NCBI GenBank assembly: GCA_028023455.1
Contig: JAQFVV010006633.1
Span: 250,001-314,000, forward strand
Source: Epiperipatus broadwayi
Lineage: Eukaryota > Onychophora > Udeonychophora > Euonychophora > Peripatidae
Reading direction: 5' to 3'
Length of the DNA: 64,000 bases
Part shown: positions 25,255 through 39,684 of the stretch, piece by piece
How the letters are laid out: each line of letters begins with the position of its first letter
Numbering within the stretch: the stretch's first letter is position 1
Position numbers and translations under genes: made by a program
The notes under the pieces: model-generated
Seen by the model: the letters and a program-made list of their open reading frames with translations, nothing else
Database searches by the model: none
Told to the model about the DNA's origin: nothing

Positions 25255-25432
25255 ATACATATATATTTATAAAAGACTTGAACTGAGATTTTAAAGCTCA
25301 TACAGATATGCACTCCATCTTATACAACTGATACACATGATCACATCTATGTTAAAAAAGATAAATAATCTCCAATATATGCATTCCTTGCTGAACTAGC
25401 TCTCATCAGTTGGTCCAGATCACCATCACTCA
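25255..25432 (-). repeat. Partial copy of the hammerhead-ribozyme repeat
   Basis: On the minus strand it begins GATGGTGATCTGGACCAA, continues CTGATGA and the segment matching stem II, then GCATATATTGGAGATTATTT and about 110 bp of the repeat unit, including a B-box-like CAGTTCAAGTC. Homology stops at about 25255. Stem II and the GAA core are damaged (..AGCAAGGAATGC), so the ribozyme is probably inactive. The outer stem I is preserved (CCAA/TTGG and GATC/GATT). Confidence 0.7.
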
Positions 25433-25439
25433 TATATAT

Positions 25440-28200
25440 ATATATATGAAACGGAAACCTCCAATCCCTTTCCGTTTCACCATCAACCTAATGACCTACT
25501 CGTCTAAACTAGTTTCGAACCTATCATATGTAAAAATGTTATATATAAGTCGAGTGGGAAAACTTTGCTACAATGGCCGCTTGAATGGCATCATCCATTT
25601 ACATACGAAAACACGCTATAATTAGACAGGTTTGATAAAATTATAGCGGAGAAATGCTCATAAATTATTATAAAATGTTTTATTAATTTTCGGTCAATTC
25701 TAAATTATATTTCGCTATTATATTCGTATGTGGATGGATAAGTTAAACATTGGAATGATATATATATTTAAGTTTAAATAAAGATACTGTAAAACATTTT
25801 CTTTAAATTATATTTAACGGTTTTCTGATTTAATGTTTTACATATATAATTGAAACTAAAGTATTTTCTTTAAATTTGCCTTTTTTTTTTTAAATAAACA
25901 AATAATATAGTAAGAACAAATATGTTAAAAGTTACTTATTTCAGTAAAATAAAAATCATCCATTTGTAATTAAAAATGAGAATTTTGTGTAAACAAGATA
26001 TCAATTAGTGACTGCATCCCGGGTAAAAAGTAAAATCTGTTTTCTGATTGATTTTTGTTTGCAACAAAAGACTTTTTCATTAAATCAGAATACCGTTCCT
26101 TCTGCTAAGTAATAACACCTGAAAAGGAATTTAATTAATGAAAATGAATCAAATTATATAGTTTATATATTTTGATACATTTTTTTAAGGAAATTAAATA
26201 TAACATCTCGGAGACGTTATCTGTTGCAGAAATTGGATTATATTATTTTATTTAATTAAAAGTCAATTGGTCCCGAGGCTTACGAAATTCCAGAAAGGTG
26301 TTAAAGTTTAGTAGAAGGGTATAAATAGGCCTTATTTTAAGCGGGAAGAGAGAATCCATCTTACTTTTGAAGAGAGTCAACAGGAGAAGTTTTATTATTG
26401 TTCAACCTTAACATGTCTGGCTAAAGTCAGGCAAAATTTTGCTGCAATTCCTGTGATGGAACGCCGAGTTCAATCCATCAAAATGCCGAAGCAACAACCA
26501 CACCAAATAAAAGATGTCATAAGCCGCTAAAAGAACTTGCCTTCATTCCAACACCATTTTAAATCATCTCGCGACTGAATAAGAACATGCCATAAGCCAC
26601 CAAAGAACTCACCTTCGTTCCAGCTCGAATATCTCCAGTTCAGCTATAGGAGAACTGTTTTAATATTATTTAAAATCGCAGAGCTCTGTGTGAATTTCAA
26701 CAACAATCATTATTTCTTCAAAATCAGGTTAGCTAACCATATTAGTGTAATTTCTTTCTAAATTATTTTCCAAATAATATTGTAAATTCTCTAAAATGAA
26801 ATACTTTTGCAAATTTCTTTATTAATTCAATATTGTAAACTCTGTCTAAATCGTATTTGAAATCTATAAATGAAATATTTTTGCTAAATTTCTTTGTTAA
26901 TTAATGTTTTGCTATATAATTTAATCACTGCAGTTATATTTTGCTTTTCTTTTGCTTATTTTATTTATTATTAGTTATGCCTATGTTTTGAAACGGCGTG
27001 CATTTAATTAGTAAAATGTTTTTAAAGATATGAATTTAAAATCTCCGTATTATTATTTATATAGCGCTGTTTCGAAACCCAAATTCATATTTTGTCATTT
27101 TGTAAATTAATTAATAAATATAAAATGTGGCTTTTCAATCTTTATTTTGTTACTAAAGATTAAACTAGCCTGGAGTGCAATCATAAGTATATTTTTTTAG
27201 TTAAGTATTTGTAAGTCCCCTATTAAATATACTTTTCCCCCTTTTAAAAGTTTAGTAGTTATAGATAACTAAAGAGATTGAACGGGATAAAGTAAAGTTT
27301 GTATAGATATTCCTGTCAGTAGCATATCATATTTCTCATGCTACAGAAGAGTTGGCTCTTTTGATCAAGCTGATGAACTGGTGTTCATTTAATATATAAT
27401 ATTTAATTTATAATATCCTTCGGCTTGGCGGATGTGAAACTTATTTAGATTTCCTCATTGTGCTGTTTTTTTATACTTATATAAGATGGAGCCACGGCGT
27501 TGCCAGCACATCTTCTCTTATGGGTAGTGCAGTAGCGAAGTCTGAGCTACGGGCCAGATTAGCACGTAAGTCCCCCACCTCTGAACCAAATAAAGGTTCC
27601 CCATTAGCAGCATGACGACCGGTTCTTGGGTAAACCGTTGTTTGTCACAAAAGCCTTAAAACTATTCTTCCATCCGCAGAGCCACTTTATTATTATACTT
27701 TACTTGTGCCTAGTGTATTAGTAAAATCGTTATAGCCAACTCTTCCCTCCCTAATATGCAGTCTTCGGCGTTGATCCGAAGCAATCTTGAAAACCCGTTC
27801 GATCTAAAGCTATCTGGGACGCTTTAAAAGCCCATAGTTAAAATAAATTTATTATAATTAAGATGTATTAAGTTTCACTCCAGACTTGGTTTGATTTTAC
27901 GTAAAAGAGCCACTCGAACTGATTATAAAAGGACATAACAAATAAGTTAATGTAGTGATTAGTTGTATAGCAGCATATTTGGCTCCATTGAATCATAGCC
28001 ACAAACCTATTTTGCCAACAACAATTGTCAATAAATATATTTTAATTCATCATATATCAGTTTCTGTCTCATTATTAAATCAATCCAATTCACTAATTGC
28101 CCATAAGTATTCATTAGTAAAGCCCCTATTATTTAAATATGTTAGATTTTATCTGTGGAATGTCTGGGATTTACGTTGTTTATATATATGTTTAAGTCCA
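25440..28200. other. GC-richer block with LTR-like promoter signals
   Basis: The plus strand has a good TATA box (TATAAATAGG, 26320-26329) followed about 30 bp later by GGGAAGAGAG and a structured leader. Two short diverged repeats lie at about 26517-26548 and 26588-26620 (CATAAGCC..AAAGAACTTGCCTTC-type). At 27340-27850 there is a GC-richer part with a hairpin CTTCGG-CGTTGAT-CCGAAG (27763-27781) and short open frames. This pattern suggests an LTR or the leader of a retroelement, but no second LTR, primer site or pol domain was found. Confidence 0.35.
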
Positions 28201-28229
28201 TGAGTCTTATTGTTTTCTCCGATTTGCTA

Positions 28230-28420
28230 GTGAGCCGGATGAAGAATTAAATCTTGTGTGCTACCATTGTTATGTTATCCATTGGGTGTTAGATCTGGGG
28301 CTTGGAGAGTGGGTTCAAATCCAGGCTGGTCCCTGACCAAAATCTCGGGCTCGACTGGGTTTGAAGTACATTTTGTGAGTTCCAGCTCGTGTTAGATGGA
28401 TAAGCATGTTTTGACTGGCA
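28230..28420 (+). mobile_element. Probable degenerate SINE
   Basis: A B-box match GGTTCAAATCC (28312-28322) lies about 35 bp after an A-box-like GGTGTTAGATCTGGGG. A tail TGTTAGATGGATAAGCATG runs into an (AT)n(GT)n tract (about 28424-28450). No target duplication was identified. Confidence 0.4.
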
Positions 28421-28455
28421 CAATATATATATATATATATGTGTGTGTGTATGTG

Positions 28456-29262
28456 AACAGTATTCAGTTTATATTAAGATAGTAAATCTTCAAACTTTAA
28501 TCTTCAATCTCCTCCATTCTCTAAGTCTTCAGCCATCCATATTATTGAAAATATTGATGCCAATATTCTTGTCATACCCATGTTGACCTTAAGTCACTTG
28601 GAGCCCTCATATATAAGACCTTAATATGTCCATATAATTACACAGAAGAGAGATGGGCAAAATATAGACTGAATATTTTTATATTTAAATATAGGTATAC
28701 TTTCTATACTAAATTTAATGTAATTATAAAGAACTTGAACTCACACTTGAAATTCTGACTTCAATTTCCTTATAATTTCATTAAATTTAGTATAAAATGT
28801 ACTTATATTTGAATATTAAATATTCAGCCTGTATTCTTCCATCCCTCTTCTGTATAATTAAATGGACATATTAAGGTCTTATATGTGAGGAGTCAGAGTG
28901 ACTTAAGATTAACATGGGTATGGCAATACTATTGGCAATAATAAGGGCTTTGAGTATTCCATTATTGGATTTTCAATAATATGGATGGCTAAAGAGTTGG
29001 AGGGTGGAGAAGATTGAAGTTTGTTCACTACAGTTTGAATATTTGCTATCTTAATATGAACTGATGAGTGCTAATTCAGCACGAAATACATATATTGGAG
29101 TTCATTTATCTTTTTTCACATGTATGTGATTATGTGTATCAGTAGTATAAAATAGAGTGCATAACTGTAGGGAACTTGAAAGTCAGAATTCAAGTCCCTT
29201 CTAATTACATTAAATTTAGTATAGAAAATATACTTATATTTGAATATTATATACATATATTA
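28456..29262. repeat. Foldback pair of hammerhead-ribozyme repeat units
   Basis: The left arm (minus orientation, about 28456-28750) and right arm (plus, about 28755-29060) are inverted copies of the same unit. Shared landmarks include CTTAATATRAACTGA, GACATATTAAGGTC, CCCTCTTCTGT and TTACATTAAATTTAGTATAG. The right arm runs directly into a hammerhead motif (29061) and a further partial unit to about 29262. The repeat carries a B-box-like GAATTCAAGTCCC (about 29191). Confidence 0.8.
29050..29110 (+). ncRNA. Type I hammerhead ribozyme motif
   Basis: CTGATGA (29061-29067) is followed by stem II GTGCT-AATTC-AGCAC (29068-29082), GAA (29083-29085), a short stem III ATA-CA-TAT (29086-29093), then A at 29094 as the cleavage nucleotide of an ATA triplet and TTGGAG. 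All conserved core bases of a hammerhead (CUGANGA..GAA) are present. The 5' strand of stem I is not the family GGACCAA sequence but ATATGAA, so stem I is altered in this copy. Confidence 0.65.
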
Positions 29263-29269
29263 GTCATGT

Positions 29270-32200
29270 CATAATTGAATTAAGATTATTTGGAAAATAT
29301 TGTCCTAAAGATAGCAATAATATGTATATTGATAACAAAAAAAGAATATTTACATGATACATGAAGGATCAACTTCATCTTGAGTAAAGCATTTAATCTT
29401 TCCATATTAAATAAATTTGTGTAGGACTTGAATTACATATTTCAAAAATATATGTCAATCTCTCCTGATTACATTATCATCATTATCACCATCATTTCCA
29501 ATCATTATCTATTCACTGCAGGATTAAGATCAAATTTGTATTGTTTCTCTGATTCATAGCCTCTCTTTTCCACATCATCCTAACAAAATTCTTTATTTCA
29601 GCCATATTTCTTACATGCAATCTTTTTTTAGGTTTAAATTTTTTTTTGTTCTAGTTATCTCTTCTAGTGACAGGTTTAGTTGAGCTTCATTTCAGTTTCC
29701 TGATCTTTATAATAATGTCAATGATAAATGTTTGTTCTCTTACCCAAATATTTCATTTTAGATCTCTTGTCACTCTCAACATACATTTCTCAATACTTGT
29801 TAATTAGTCTCAAGTCTCTGTTCTGCTCTTGTTTCAGTGGCAAAATCTCATTCAAAAGTCAAAATGAATAAAACACATCCAATTACCATGCATTTCTACT
29901 AGTCCATAAATCTTCTACAAATTTCTCTCATTTTTTCCTATATTCATTTTTGTGTTTTTCATTTTTTTTCTGATGATGTCCAGTTTAATATTTGTTTGTT
30001 TTCTTATTGTTATGTAAATAAAATGACAAAATAAGGGCTGGGAATTCAGACCTCTATATCATTATCATTTCATGTTTGTATAAAAATTATTACATTTCAA
30101 TATATTATAACGATCTGGAGAAGTGCATTAACGTAATCTGCACTACAAGAGCGCCATTGAGGCATTTGAACCTAAAAAAATTTATATAGTAGGCAGATAC
30201 GTAAGTTCAAAAAAAAATTTATTTTATATTGGTTGATTCCGGTCATTAGCCCATTGTCACTAGCTCAGTGGAATAGCAGAGATTTATATTTTATAAATTC
30301 TTATCTAAGAATATTTTTTTTAAAAAAAGAATAAAATAAGCCACTGCCAGTAATTAAACACACAAACATTTATTAACAAACATATAAATTTTGAATCATT
30401 TTAACATTACTTTTACTTTATAATTTTAACTTGATTTTAGAATTTGATTTTACATTTTAATTTTTATAAGTTTACATTTTACATTTTATAAGTTCCCACA
30501 GATGGATTTATAAAATGTGTTTTTAATGTTGAGTATAGATCGGTTACATAGATTACACGATCAAAAACATTTCAAAATAAACATAAATGATCAAAATATA
30601 AAATCATTGGTGGAATTGCAGAGGGAAATTTATAAGAAACCCAATAGCATTCATCGTAAGATGCCGCAGATATACCAATAACTTAAAAGACATCGGACAT
30701 AAATACATCTTCGATACTCACCGTAAGGTATCAGTATTTACCGAATGTCTATATATTTTGATCAAATATGAAAACCAAAAACATAATTAACCGGTAACGA
30801 ACTCATGCAAGCATCTATACCCAACTTAAATTTAATGCATTTTTATTTAGAGTGTCGAGTATGAATAGACTACATAGATTGCATTTGAAAAGAAAATATT
30901 CTATCCTTGTTTAACCTTAGGCCAAAAGTTCGCAGTCAAACCAACTTCAATCCATCTGATATATCGATGTATTGAATGTAATATGACTATGACAGCACAA
31001 ATAGGTTAAGAGAAAAAATTGCCTTTCGTCATAGATGTAGTATTCCTATCTGATGATAAGAGCAATAAAAAAAACTTCATAGAAAAAGACTGCGGTCATT
31101 TTGCCAACTTATGATCGCATTCCATAGGCAAAAAGAAAGTGTGCGGTATGAAAAGCGATTCTGCCCATAGCGAATCTCGTACTACATCTACTACTTACAC
31201 CAATATATCTAATCCATTGACCTAATTCAACTACGAAACAAATAACCTAAGATTAGCCTCCCCTAATATAACTTTACAAATCTATATAGCCATTCACGCC
31301 CGACTTAAGTTTAACATTTATATAATTTAATTTATCACAAAATAAAAATCATAAATAAAACTTAAAGAACAAAAAATAAATAAATGGGAATGATTTTACA
31401 AAAAAAGAAATACATCAAATAAAATTATAACTAATTAATAAATAATTTATTTTGGTCAGATAGGAATCTATTTTAATTTTTTTTTAAATATGGAAAGTTT
31501 TAATTTAATGTTCATGAATTATCTAAAGTTCTTACGGTTTTAAAAGGTCCATAATTTGTAGTTGTTTGTAATTTTGAATGGGAATTCCCACACCATCCTG
31601 AAGATATTGGTATCCAGTTAGCCATTGTTTTTTATTTATCCAGGAGGTCTTTTACTTTAGCTGATCCTTAATGTAAAAAACAATCGGTCATTTTTCTTTC
31701 TTTTTTTATAACCACTGAAGGAATTGAAAGTGCATCTTTCAATCCCTTCTCCTCCAACCCTAGTCCAACTTAACACATATCTGTCCTCTTGTAATAACTA
31801 ACTAATAATTTCCAAACTTTTCCTTTTATATTAATTTTAAGAATTCAATTGACATTACGTCATCGATGTGATGATCCTTTTGCTGAGGTCCGATTCCATT
31901 GTTTTTCTCTCCTATCTAACCTTTCCTTCTACATTTTAAATGCCCAAGGGCTAGTTTATATTTAACTAATTAAAACAATCATTTCCATTTTTTAAGAACA
32001 CCAAGTAATTTGTTTTCCAAACTTAAAGATATATTTTTATCTCTAAATCTTTTTAAGTTTTTGCTTTTAAAATACCTTTTCTATTTTTAATAAAGTTTTA
32101 TTTTAATATTTTTTTTTATCTGTGCAATTATATATATATATATATTTGAGTTTATATGATATTTAATTTCAATTTTTAATTCTTAAACAAAAGAAGTTTT

Positions 32201-33940
32201 TATTTGCAAACTTTTCATTTTTCGTGTTTAATAAAAAAAAATAATGTAACGACTTCTGTGCCCATTACAATATATATATACCACTGTTCCTCTCCATTAT
32301 TTTAGATTGACTAGAAAAATTAAAATTGGTTTCCTAAATATATATATATTGTACCGCTTATGAAAAGCAATCCATGTCAAATTTTGTCTAAAAAATTAGT
32401 AAAATAAAACTCTCATAAATAACGCAAAGGTTAATAAATAAATAAATGGATTTATTTAAATCTAAAGAGTTTTTTTTCTATTTTTAGTAGTTTGAAATAA
32501 AAGTACAAGTAATTAAGTAAAAGGGGGAGCAAAATTAACTTAAAAATTTTAGAAAGTAAATAAAAGTTAAAAGTTATGACAGTTCAAGAATAAATCTCTC
32601 TCTCTTCATTGAAAATATTAAAAAAAGAAAGAAAGTTGAAACTAAAAGCTTAAAATATAAATCTTTTATATAAATTAAAAAATATCTCTTGAATTAAAGA
32701 ACAAAAGGGTTTTTCCAGTAATTTAAAAAAATGCAAATATATATGTGTGTTAATAGTGGTTGTAAACATAAAGGAATAGTAAATATGTGCATGTTCAATG
32801 TTAAGAAATAAATGAAAGTTAAAAAATATTGTATAATCATAAGATATATAAACACAGAATTTGCAATGGCTATGAATTAAAAATCCACAAAACAACAAAT
32901 TTTCAATAGCTACCAAATGAAAACATGTAATCAAAAGCTTATCTAAGAAATGGATTTAAAAACAGTGAAGGAATTCCAACAACAGAGATGGCTGGTGAAC
33001 ATTAAAAACAATTACCAAAATGACAGCAGGTCATCTAATAAATAGTCCAGTTTTTTCATCAGACAGTTAGTTGATATCATAATCAGATCAGTGCAGTTGG
33101 ATTAAATCAGTTCTTCAGTTCAGTCAATCAGTTCTCAGTCAGTTTTCTCATGTACTCATTAATAAAGATCATGCAGTGTTGAGCAGCTTTTAAGAGCATA
33201 CAATGAGCTCCAAGCTTGTCCTAAATGCCAGTAGCCTGCCTGAGATGGAAGTAATGCAAACTTAATAATCTGAAGCCACCTGATGTCTAACTGTCCCGAA
33301 TAAGAAATAGTAAGGAACAGCACTCAACAGAAAACCTCCATAAAACTTCAAATCCAACCGGTTGGAAAGATTTTCACATGAAGCAGCAACCATCAAAAAG
33401 ACAAAATCCTATTGAAAATAAATTTCACAGCAAACAGCAAGAAGTATCCATGTTATAAAATCCCAGGTAACAAATAACATTTTCTTATTTCCATTTATAT
33501 TTAATGTAGCCAGAGCAATAATTTGAAGCTTCCCAGAGTCAGTTAATAAATGCACTCTATAGTAGGCATAAAGAACTATTGATGTGCATGTTTTGAAATG
33601 TTGTGTATGTGAATGCTTTATGATATTTTATATTGATTTCATGTGTTTATTAGATGCCAGGTATTATTTAATGCTTGTGTTATATTCTATATTATTATAT
33701 GAATTCAGAGTGTGTGCATAGTTATTATATGTAATTAACAATGTCTAATTTAATTAAGTTCTTATAAAAGTATTTAAAATTAAAATAATAAATGTGTAGT
33801 TAAAATAAATTATCTTTAAACATAATATGCACCGGTCAATCTTTTACCACTAATTGAAGCAACAATTTGTTATTGTATTACTTTTGATTCAGCTAGTCAT
33901 GGGATATTTAGAGCACTGTATTATGGGCCTACTGTTCAGA
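29270..33940. other. AT-rich non-coding DNA with unassigned repeats
   Basis: No gene is supported. In 30480-31330 two similar segments carry ..GAGTATRRAT..TACATAGATT.. and later CCCAACTTAAATTTAA / CCCGACTTAAGTTTAAC, suggesting diverged repeat units. 33000-33500 is less AT-rich and repeat-like, with repeated CAGT/TCAGT words. The minus-strand ORF at 32650-32934 has no recognisable domain. Confidence 0.4.
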
Positions 33941-33949
33941 GCATGTTAG

Positions 33950-34170
33950 TTAGCCCATGTAATTAGCTGGTAGAGGTTTATCTCAAAACAAATAAAGTGC
34001 TTTGAATAGTAGGGGTTTGAATCTAGCAGTTGAGGTGGGCCATGGTCTGGAAATGTGATCATGTTATGCATTTCATAGCTCAGTCTGACCATGGGTATCA
34101 TTGATAGTTCTGCTATTGATGGTATTCTCCCGTCTGCTCAACGGGCCAGTCCATTCACATAACATTTATA
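33950..34170 (+). mobile_element. tRNA-derived SINE
   Basis: A box TTAGCTGGTAGAGG (33963-33976) and B box GGTTTGAATCT (34014-34024) are followed by a body of about 140 bp ending ..CGTCTGCTCAACGGGCCAGTCC. The tail differs from the 9.65-kb family, so this is another SINE family. No clear target duplication. Confidence 0.6.
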
Positions 34171-34283
34171 ATATAAAATTATGATAAATAAGGTTTAAAC
34201 CCAGTTAAATCTAGAAAAAAGGGTATTCCAGATCATCTCTTCCAAACAGACCCAGTACAATATATATATATATATATATATAT

Positions 34284-35012
<729 letters not shown>

Positions 35013-38000
35013 TGTCCTTCCATTATCCCACAGACAACTCAAATTAAATTATCAAGTACACAATTTGCATATCCACATTATAATGAAATGGTTTATAAAA
35101 TCCATGCAGTATGAATAGTTAGAATAATCTAAACCTAAATTATATCAATTTTGAGTGAATATTTACAATATTCGATTCTAATTATTCTCCTATAAAATTT
35201 CATTCTTTAAAATTGAAAAGCTTCACAAAAGATTTTTATTAAATATAGCAAGTTTTGGAACTGCACATTTAGATTATCTGTTAATCAAATTTATCTGACA
35301 GAAATCAGAACTGTGACATTATAAACTTTGCAAATGATAAACTCATTAATTCTAATAGATATATGAAGATTTCTGTGTGAACCCAAGACAATTAACATAT
35401 AGAAAAGGAAAACAGAAACTGTATATTTTAATAATAAAATAATTTAATTTATTAAACATTAAGTGTCAAACATAAATATTATATACAAGTTTTCTTTTTT
35501 TTTTATTTATTTATTTTACAGATAATACTCAGAACTCCTTGCTACTACAAGTGCTGTTACAAATGTCATAATACATTTTTTTTTATCAGTTGACACATAA
35601 GCACATCCAAACCTTTATTATTAGTTATCATAAGGATTAACTACAGGACCAATAAGTGGGTTTGACTCAAACATTCCCACAAAAATTAACTTATAAATGA
35701 AATTAAGTCATCCCAAACTAGCTTGATGTACTTTTTAAACATACTGAAATTTTTAAAGAAATGATACCAAAAGTTTTAGCTGGACTAAGCTAAACTATCA
35801 TATAACTCAAACATTTATATTTGTCAAGTAATTTACAACCTTGAAAGGCAATTTAACACACTATTTAGCTAAATTGTAATTGACTAATTTTATAGAAATT
35901 AAACGAATACAGTATCAATGAACATTAGATATAGGCAATTATATAAATCTGGTACTGTGCATTAACTAAATTTGAACTAATAAGCTGGTGAAAATATTAA
36001 TAATTGAAGAATGCAATCAACTTAATAAAGATGATCTGATATGAATCTAAGTTTCTACATTGCTTTTTAAATAGAAATGGGCCATTTAAAAGAAGTCACA
36101 CATAAATCATACTAAATTACTGTCCACATATTACTACTATTAATAATAGTTTAAATACCAAAGAACTTACAATTCCATCGGTGAGTTGATCCAAATGGAT
36201 ATACAGCAAACATATCATGTATCTATTATCCAAATGCCAAGTGCTAGATATTAAATGCATACAAATATAATCTATTGCTAGTTTACTTGTGGCTGGCCAA
36301 TCGACTCAGCAACACAATACAGACATCACCATTCACCACTAAGCATTGTACATAATGCAACCTGAAGAACTAACTCTTCAAAACTTACTAATCATTGCCA
36401 TGTCAATTCAAATACAAATACTACCTCACCTACTATGGTGGAATATATAAAGTTCATCATGAGTGATAGGCACAACAAAGCTTCACAGAGCAAGTAAATA
36501 TCAAAAAGAATGGTGGCTTCCAAATGCCTATCTTTGAGGCAGAAAAAAGAAGATGCCTGGACTCTGTCACAGTGCACCAGGAAAATATGGGAAAACCCAC
36601 CAAATATAAATGATCCTCTTCAGGGATATAGGTACCTTCGATAAAATAAAATGATCAATATCACAAGAAATATATAACACTATCAAACTCATGGAATATA
36701 AGACATGGGGAGAATCTCTCAATCCCACACAGGCACAATAAAAGATTATAATATTTAAGCCTAATTGCTAAGGCAGACACCTCATATAAACAAACAATGG
36801 CAAGATCACAACTTACACTAAAGATAACTAATTTAATATATGCATAAAATTATCAAACAATGAGCAACCTCTGAAACCAGCAATAGCAGTTTGTCAACCG
36901 ACTATTAAATTATTTAAGACTAAAAGCACATAAATTTGGGCAATGGATAACAGAAATACACACACACATATATAAAATATAGCATATAAATTAAATGAAT
37001 AAGTGGACATAATGCAAAATAAAGCATGGCACTGTAAAATAACCAGATTCGTGATTAACTGATATATAACGGTAAACTATTCTGTTATAATAATTATTAA
37101 AAATACTAGACTTCCAGCAAATATTTAAGCACTGTTTAGCTACTTAGTGACTGAAATACTCAAAATCTTAAAATAGCAAATAAATGAAAGAGATGAATAT
37201 CTCTTAGTGATAAAATACTTTGCGAATGGAATAAAAAAAACCAGCACATAATAGATATATAAAATTACCTGGGAATGTGTGGAAATCCCAACACATTCTA
37301 GCATAAACCCCTAAATAAAATAATATCAATATAATTACTTTGACATGTGAAATTATAATAATATCATAATAATATTTAGAACCCAAAAGAAAGTCAAATA
37401 CATATTTGAATAATAAAAAAAAATAAACACATGAGTCCATTTAATGGGAACTTTCCATTGTGATTTACTGGGAGTGTAAAGTCCTTCTCTGATGGCTTGT
37501 CCATGTGGGGAAACGTACTGCATGTCAATGAAAATGAACATTTTTAAAAATGGCAAATGGAATTCTGGTAAGCACAATAATAACAATAGAAAATAAATAT
37601 TAAAGTTCTTAATTCTAATAATATATTATAAATTAGTGGCAGTTCATAGAAGTTGGCCAATATAATAATATTTTTGGGATATATTTATTTAATGATGTCA
37701 AATATAGCACTATTCATTTTATAGAATTTTTCTTTCTGGATTCATAGTTTTAAATAAAAGCAAAATAATATATTTGTAGTTTTTGCATAATTTTTAATAA
37801 GCACATGCTGAAACAGTAAGGTCTGCTTTTCAGATCTTCATTTCACCTTTTCTCACCTATTTCCTACCCTCATACCTTAGTTTGAACCCCAATCTATCGT
37901 AGTGTGTCTGCAATATGCTTATATACCAAAAATCCCGCCTAATTTTAAACCATGAGCACAATGCTCGAATTATATATATAACTCATTCCCAAATAAAATA

Positions 38001-39364
38001 AAAGATTATAGATTATGTATATGTTCACATAATTTTGATTTATTAAAAAGTAAGTTATATAAGTCGTAATTGTGCACACACTATGATATGCATTTTAAAA
38101 CATATCAAAATTATAAATTGTTAAAGCTATTTTGTTTGAATCTATTTACAAATATATTACCGTCGTAATATATTTTGATTTAAAATAAAACTCATTTAGT
38201 AAATATTCGTTTAGTAAATAGATTCAAATATTGCAATTTAAAAGTAAAATAATTTTCGTTTAATTTAATAAAAGTCATTCCAAATATTTCTGTTAAAATA
38301 AATGAGGGACAATAGTTTAATTAGTTAATGTTATATAAGTTTATCTAAAAACAGCAGATGTCCACTTAAGGTTTTCTTTAATTAGTAAAAGTAATTTTTA
38401 ATTAAATCTAGTTTGTAATTTGAATGTCGACAGGGAAATTAACAAAAGAAATTAATTAATGTTGAATTCCTTTAGACATTCGGATGATTTAATTACAGCT
38501 GATAAGTCCGATATATTTTTGTAATGCTCCAGGGCAGTTCTATTGTTAAAGTCTACTATAAAAAGAAGAGTTTTCTTTTGTTCTCCATTCTAATGTTTCT
38601 AAGAGAAATCATTCTGAGGTCTAATGTTTCTAACCAAAATTATTGTAGTAATTTGTAAATCTTGACATGACAGAGTAGAGCGTAAGAAGGCTATTTCTCT
38701 CCGGAATGGTCATATGCTGCCATAGACCATTGGAAGTTATCACACAAGGAACCCCGGAACTGCTGCCACTGCCAAAAATATGAACATTTTCAGATTTTGC
38801 TGTTAAATTATATAAAAACCTGCATATTTTCTTGATAATGTTTTAACATTGAAATTTTAAGTTTTAGAATTATATTATTTAGCAATTAAGACCAAGTAAT
38901 TATTAAACACATACAAGCACAAACATTCAAACACACACATTTAGACAAGGAAGTTAACTAGTTCTTTATTTTTAAACTACTTTAACATTAAATTGAGGCT
39001 AATTTAAACAACTGCATTTAAAATTATTATTTAACTATAAGAATTGAATTTATTTAAGCTAAACTGTCTTTACAACTTTACTTATTTAAAATATCTATCT
39101 TTAACAGCTAACACATTTTAAAATTACTAATTAAATTTTTATTATAACACATCCTATTATAACCTAATCTAATTTAACAAGCTTTTCTTCTGACTTTAAA
39201 ATATTAACTTAAGCAAATGGCTTTATAGACTGCAATTTTGATTGAAAGCACTAAATAGCTAAATATTATTTATTACTTACTATTTTTTTTAAACATTAGC
39301 CACTATTGACTACTACCTTTAAATTAGCTTGTACAAGAACCAATGTACAAAGTACAGGGTTACA
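35013..39364. other. AT-rich interior of the inverted-repeat region
   Basis: No gene is firmly supported. A minus-strand acceptor followed by an open frame (37517 down to 37353, starting YVSPHGQAIREGLYTPSKSQ) is a candidate exon without a good donor. A TATA box (TATAAAAAG, 38557-38565, plus) is followed by a GC-richer leader-like stretch to about 38790, as in an LTR. Confidence 0.4.
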
Positions 39365-39380
39365 TATTCCCCCATTCTTA
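39365..39380 (-). other. Polypurine-tract-like sequence
   Basis: The minus strand reads TAAGAATGGGGGAATA directly followed by TGTAACCC.. (from 39364). A purine run abutting TG is the usual junction of an LTR-retrotransposon interior with its 3' LTR. It lies about 300 bp downstream of the 345-aa ORF, on the same strand. Confidence 0.45.
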
Positions 39381-39684
39381 CAAAAAAATAGTAATAACTA
39401 CTGCTAGGTGAAGACAAAAAAAATTACCATAAATCATGCACCTAATCCACCTTATAGAATTTTACCTCAGAGCTTACTTCTTTGGAAAAGGTATTAAACT
39501 TTGGGCATTATGCATAAGTTTTTATTATTCCTTTCTTTTTGTGACAATTATATTTCCAAACAAAATCTTTCTTAAATTTCCCTTGACTGTTACATTTAAG
39601 TTTTATCTTTGCTTTCATCATACTCTGATATTTGTTAAGCGCTAGTCTAATAAAATCCATCAGTATCTTGAAATTAATTTTGAC

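Noticed and set aside
38557-39364. Plus-strand LTR (TATA at 38557, end GGGTTACA at 39364)
   Set aside because: No primer site follows on the plus strand and no LTR start was found; the minus-strand polypurine reading fits better.
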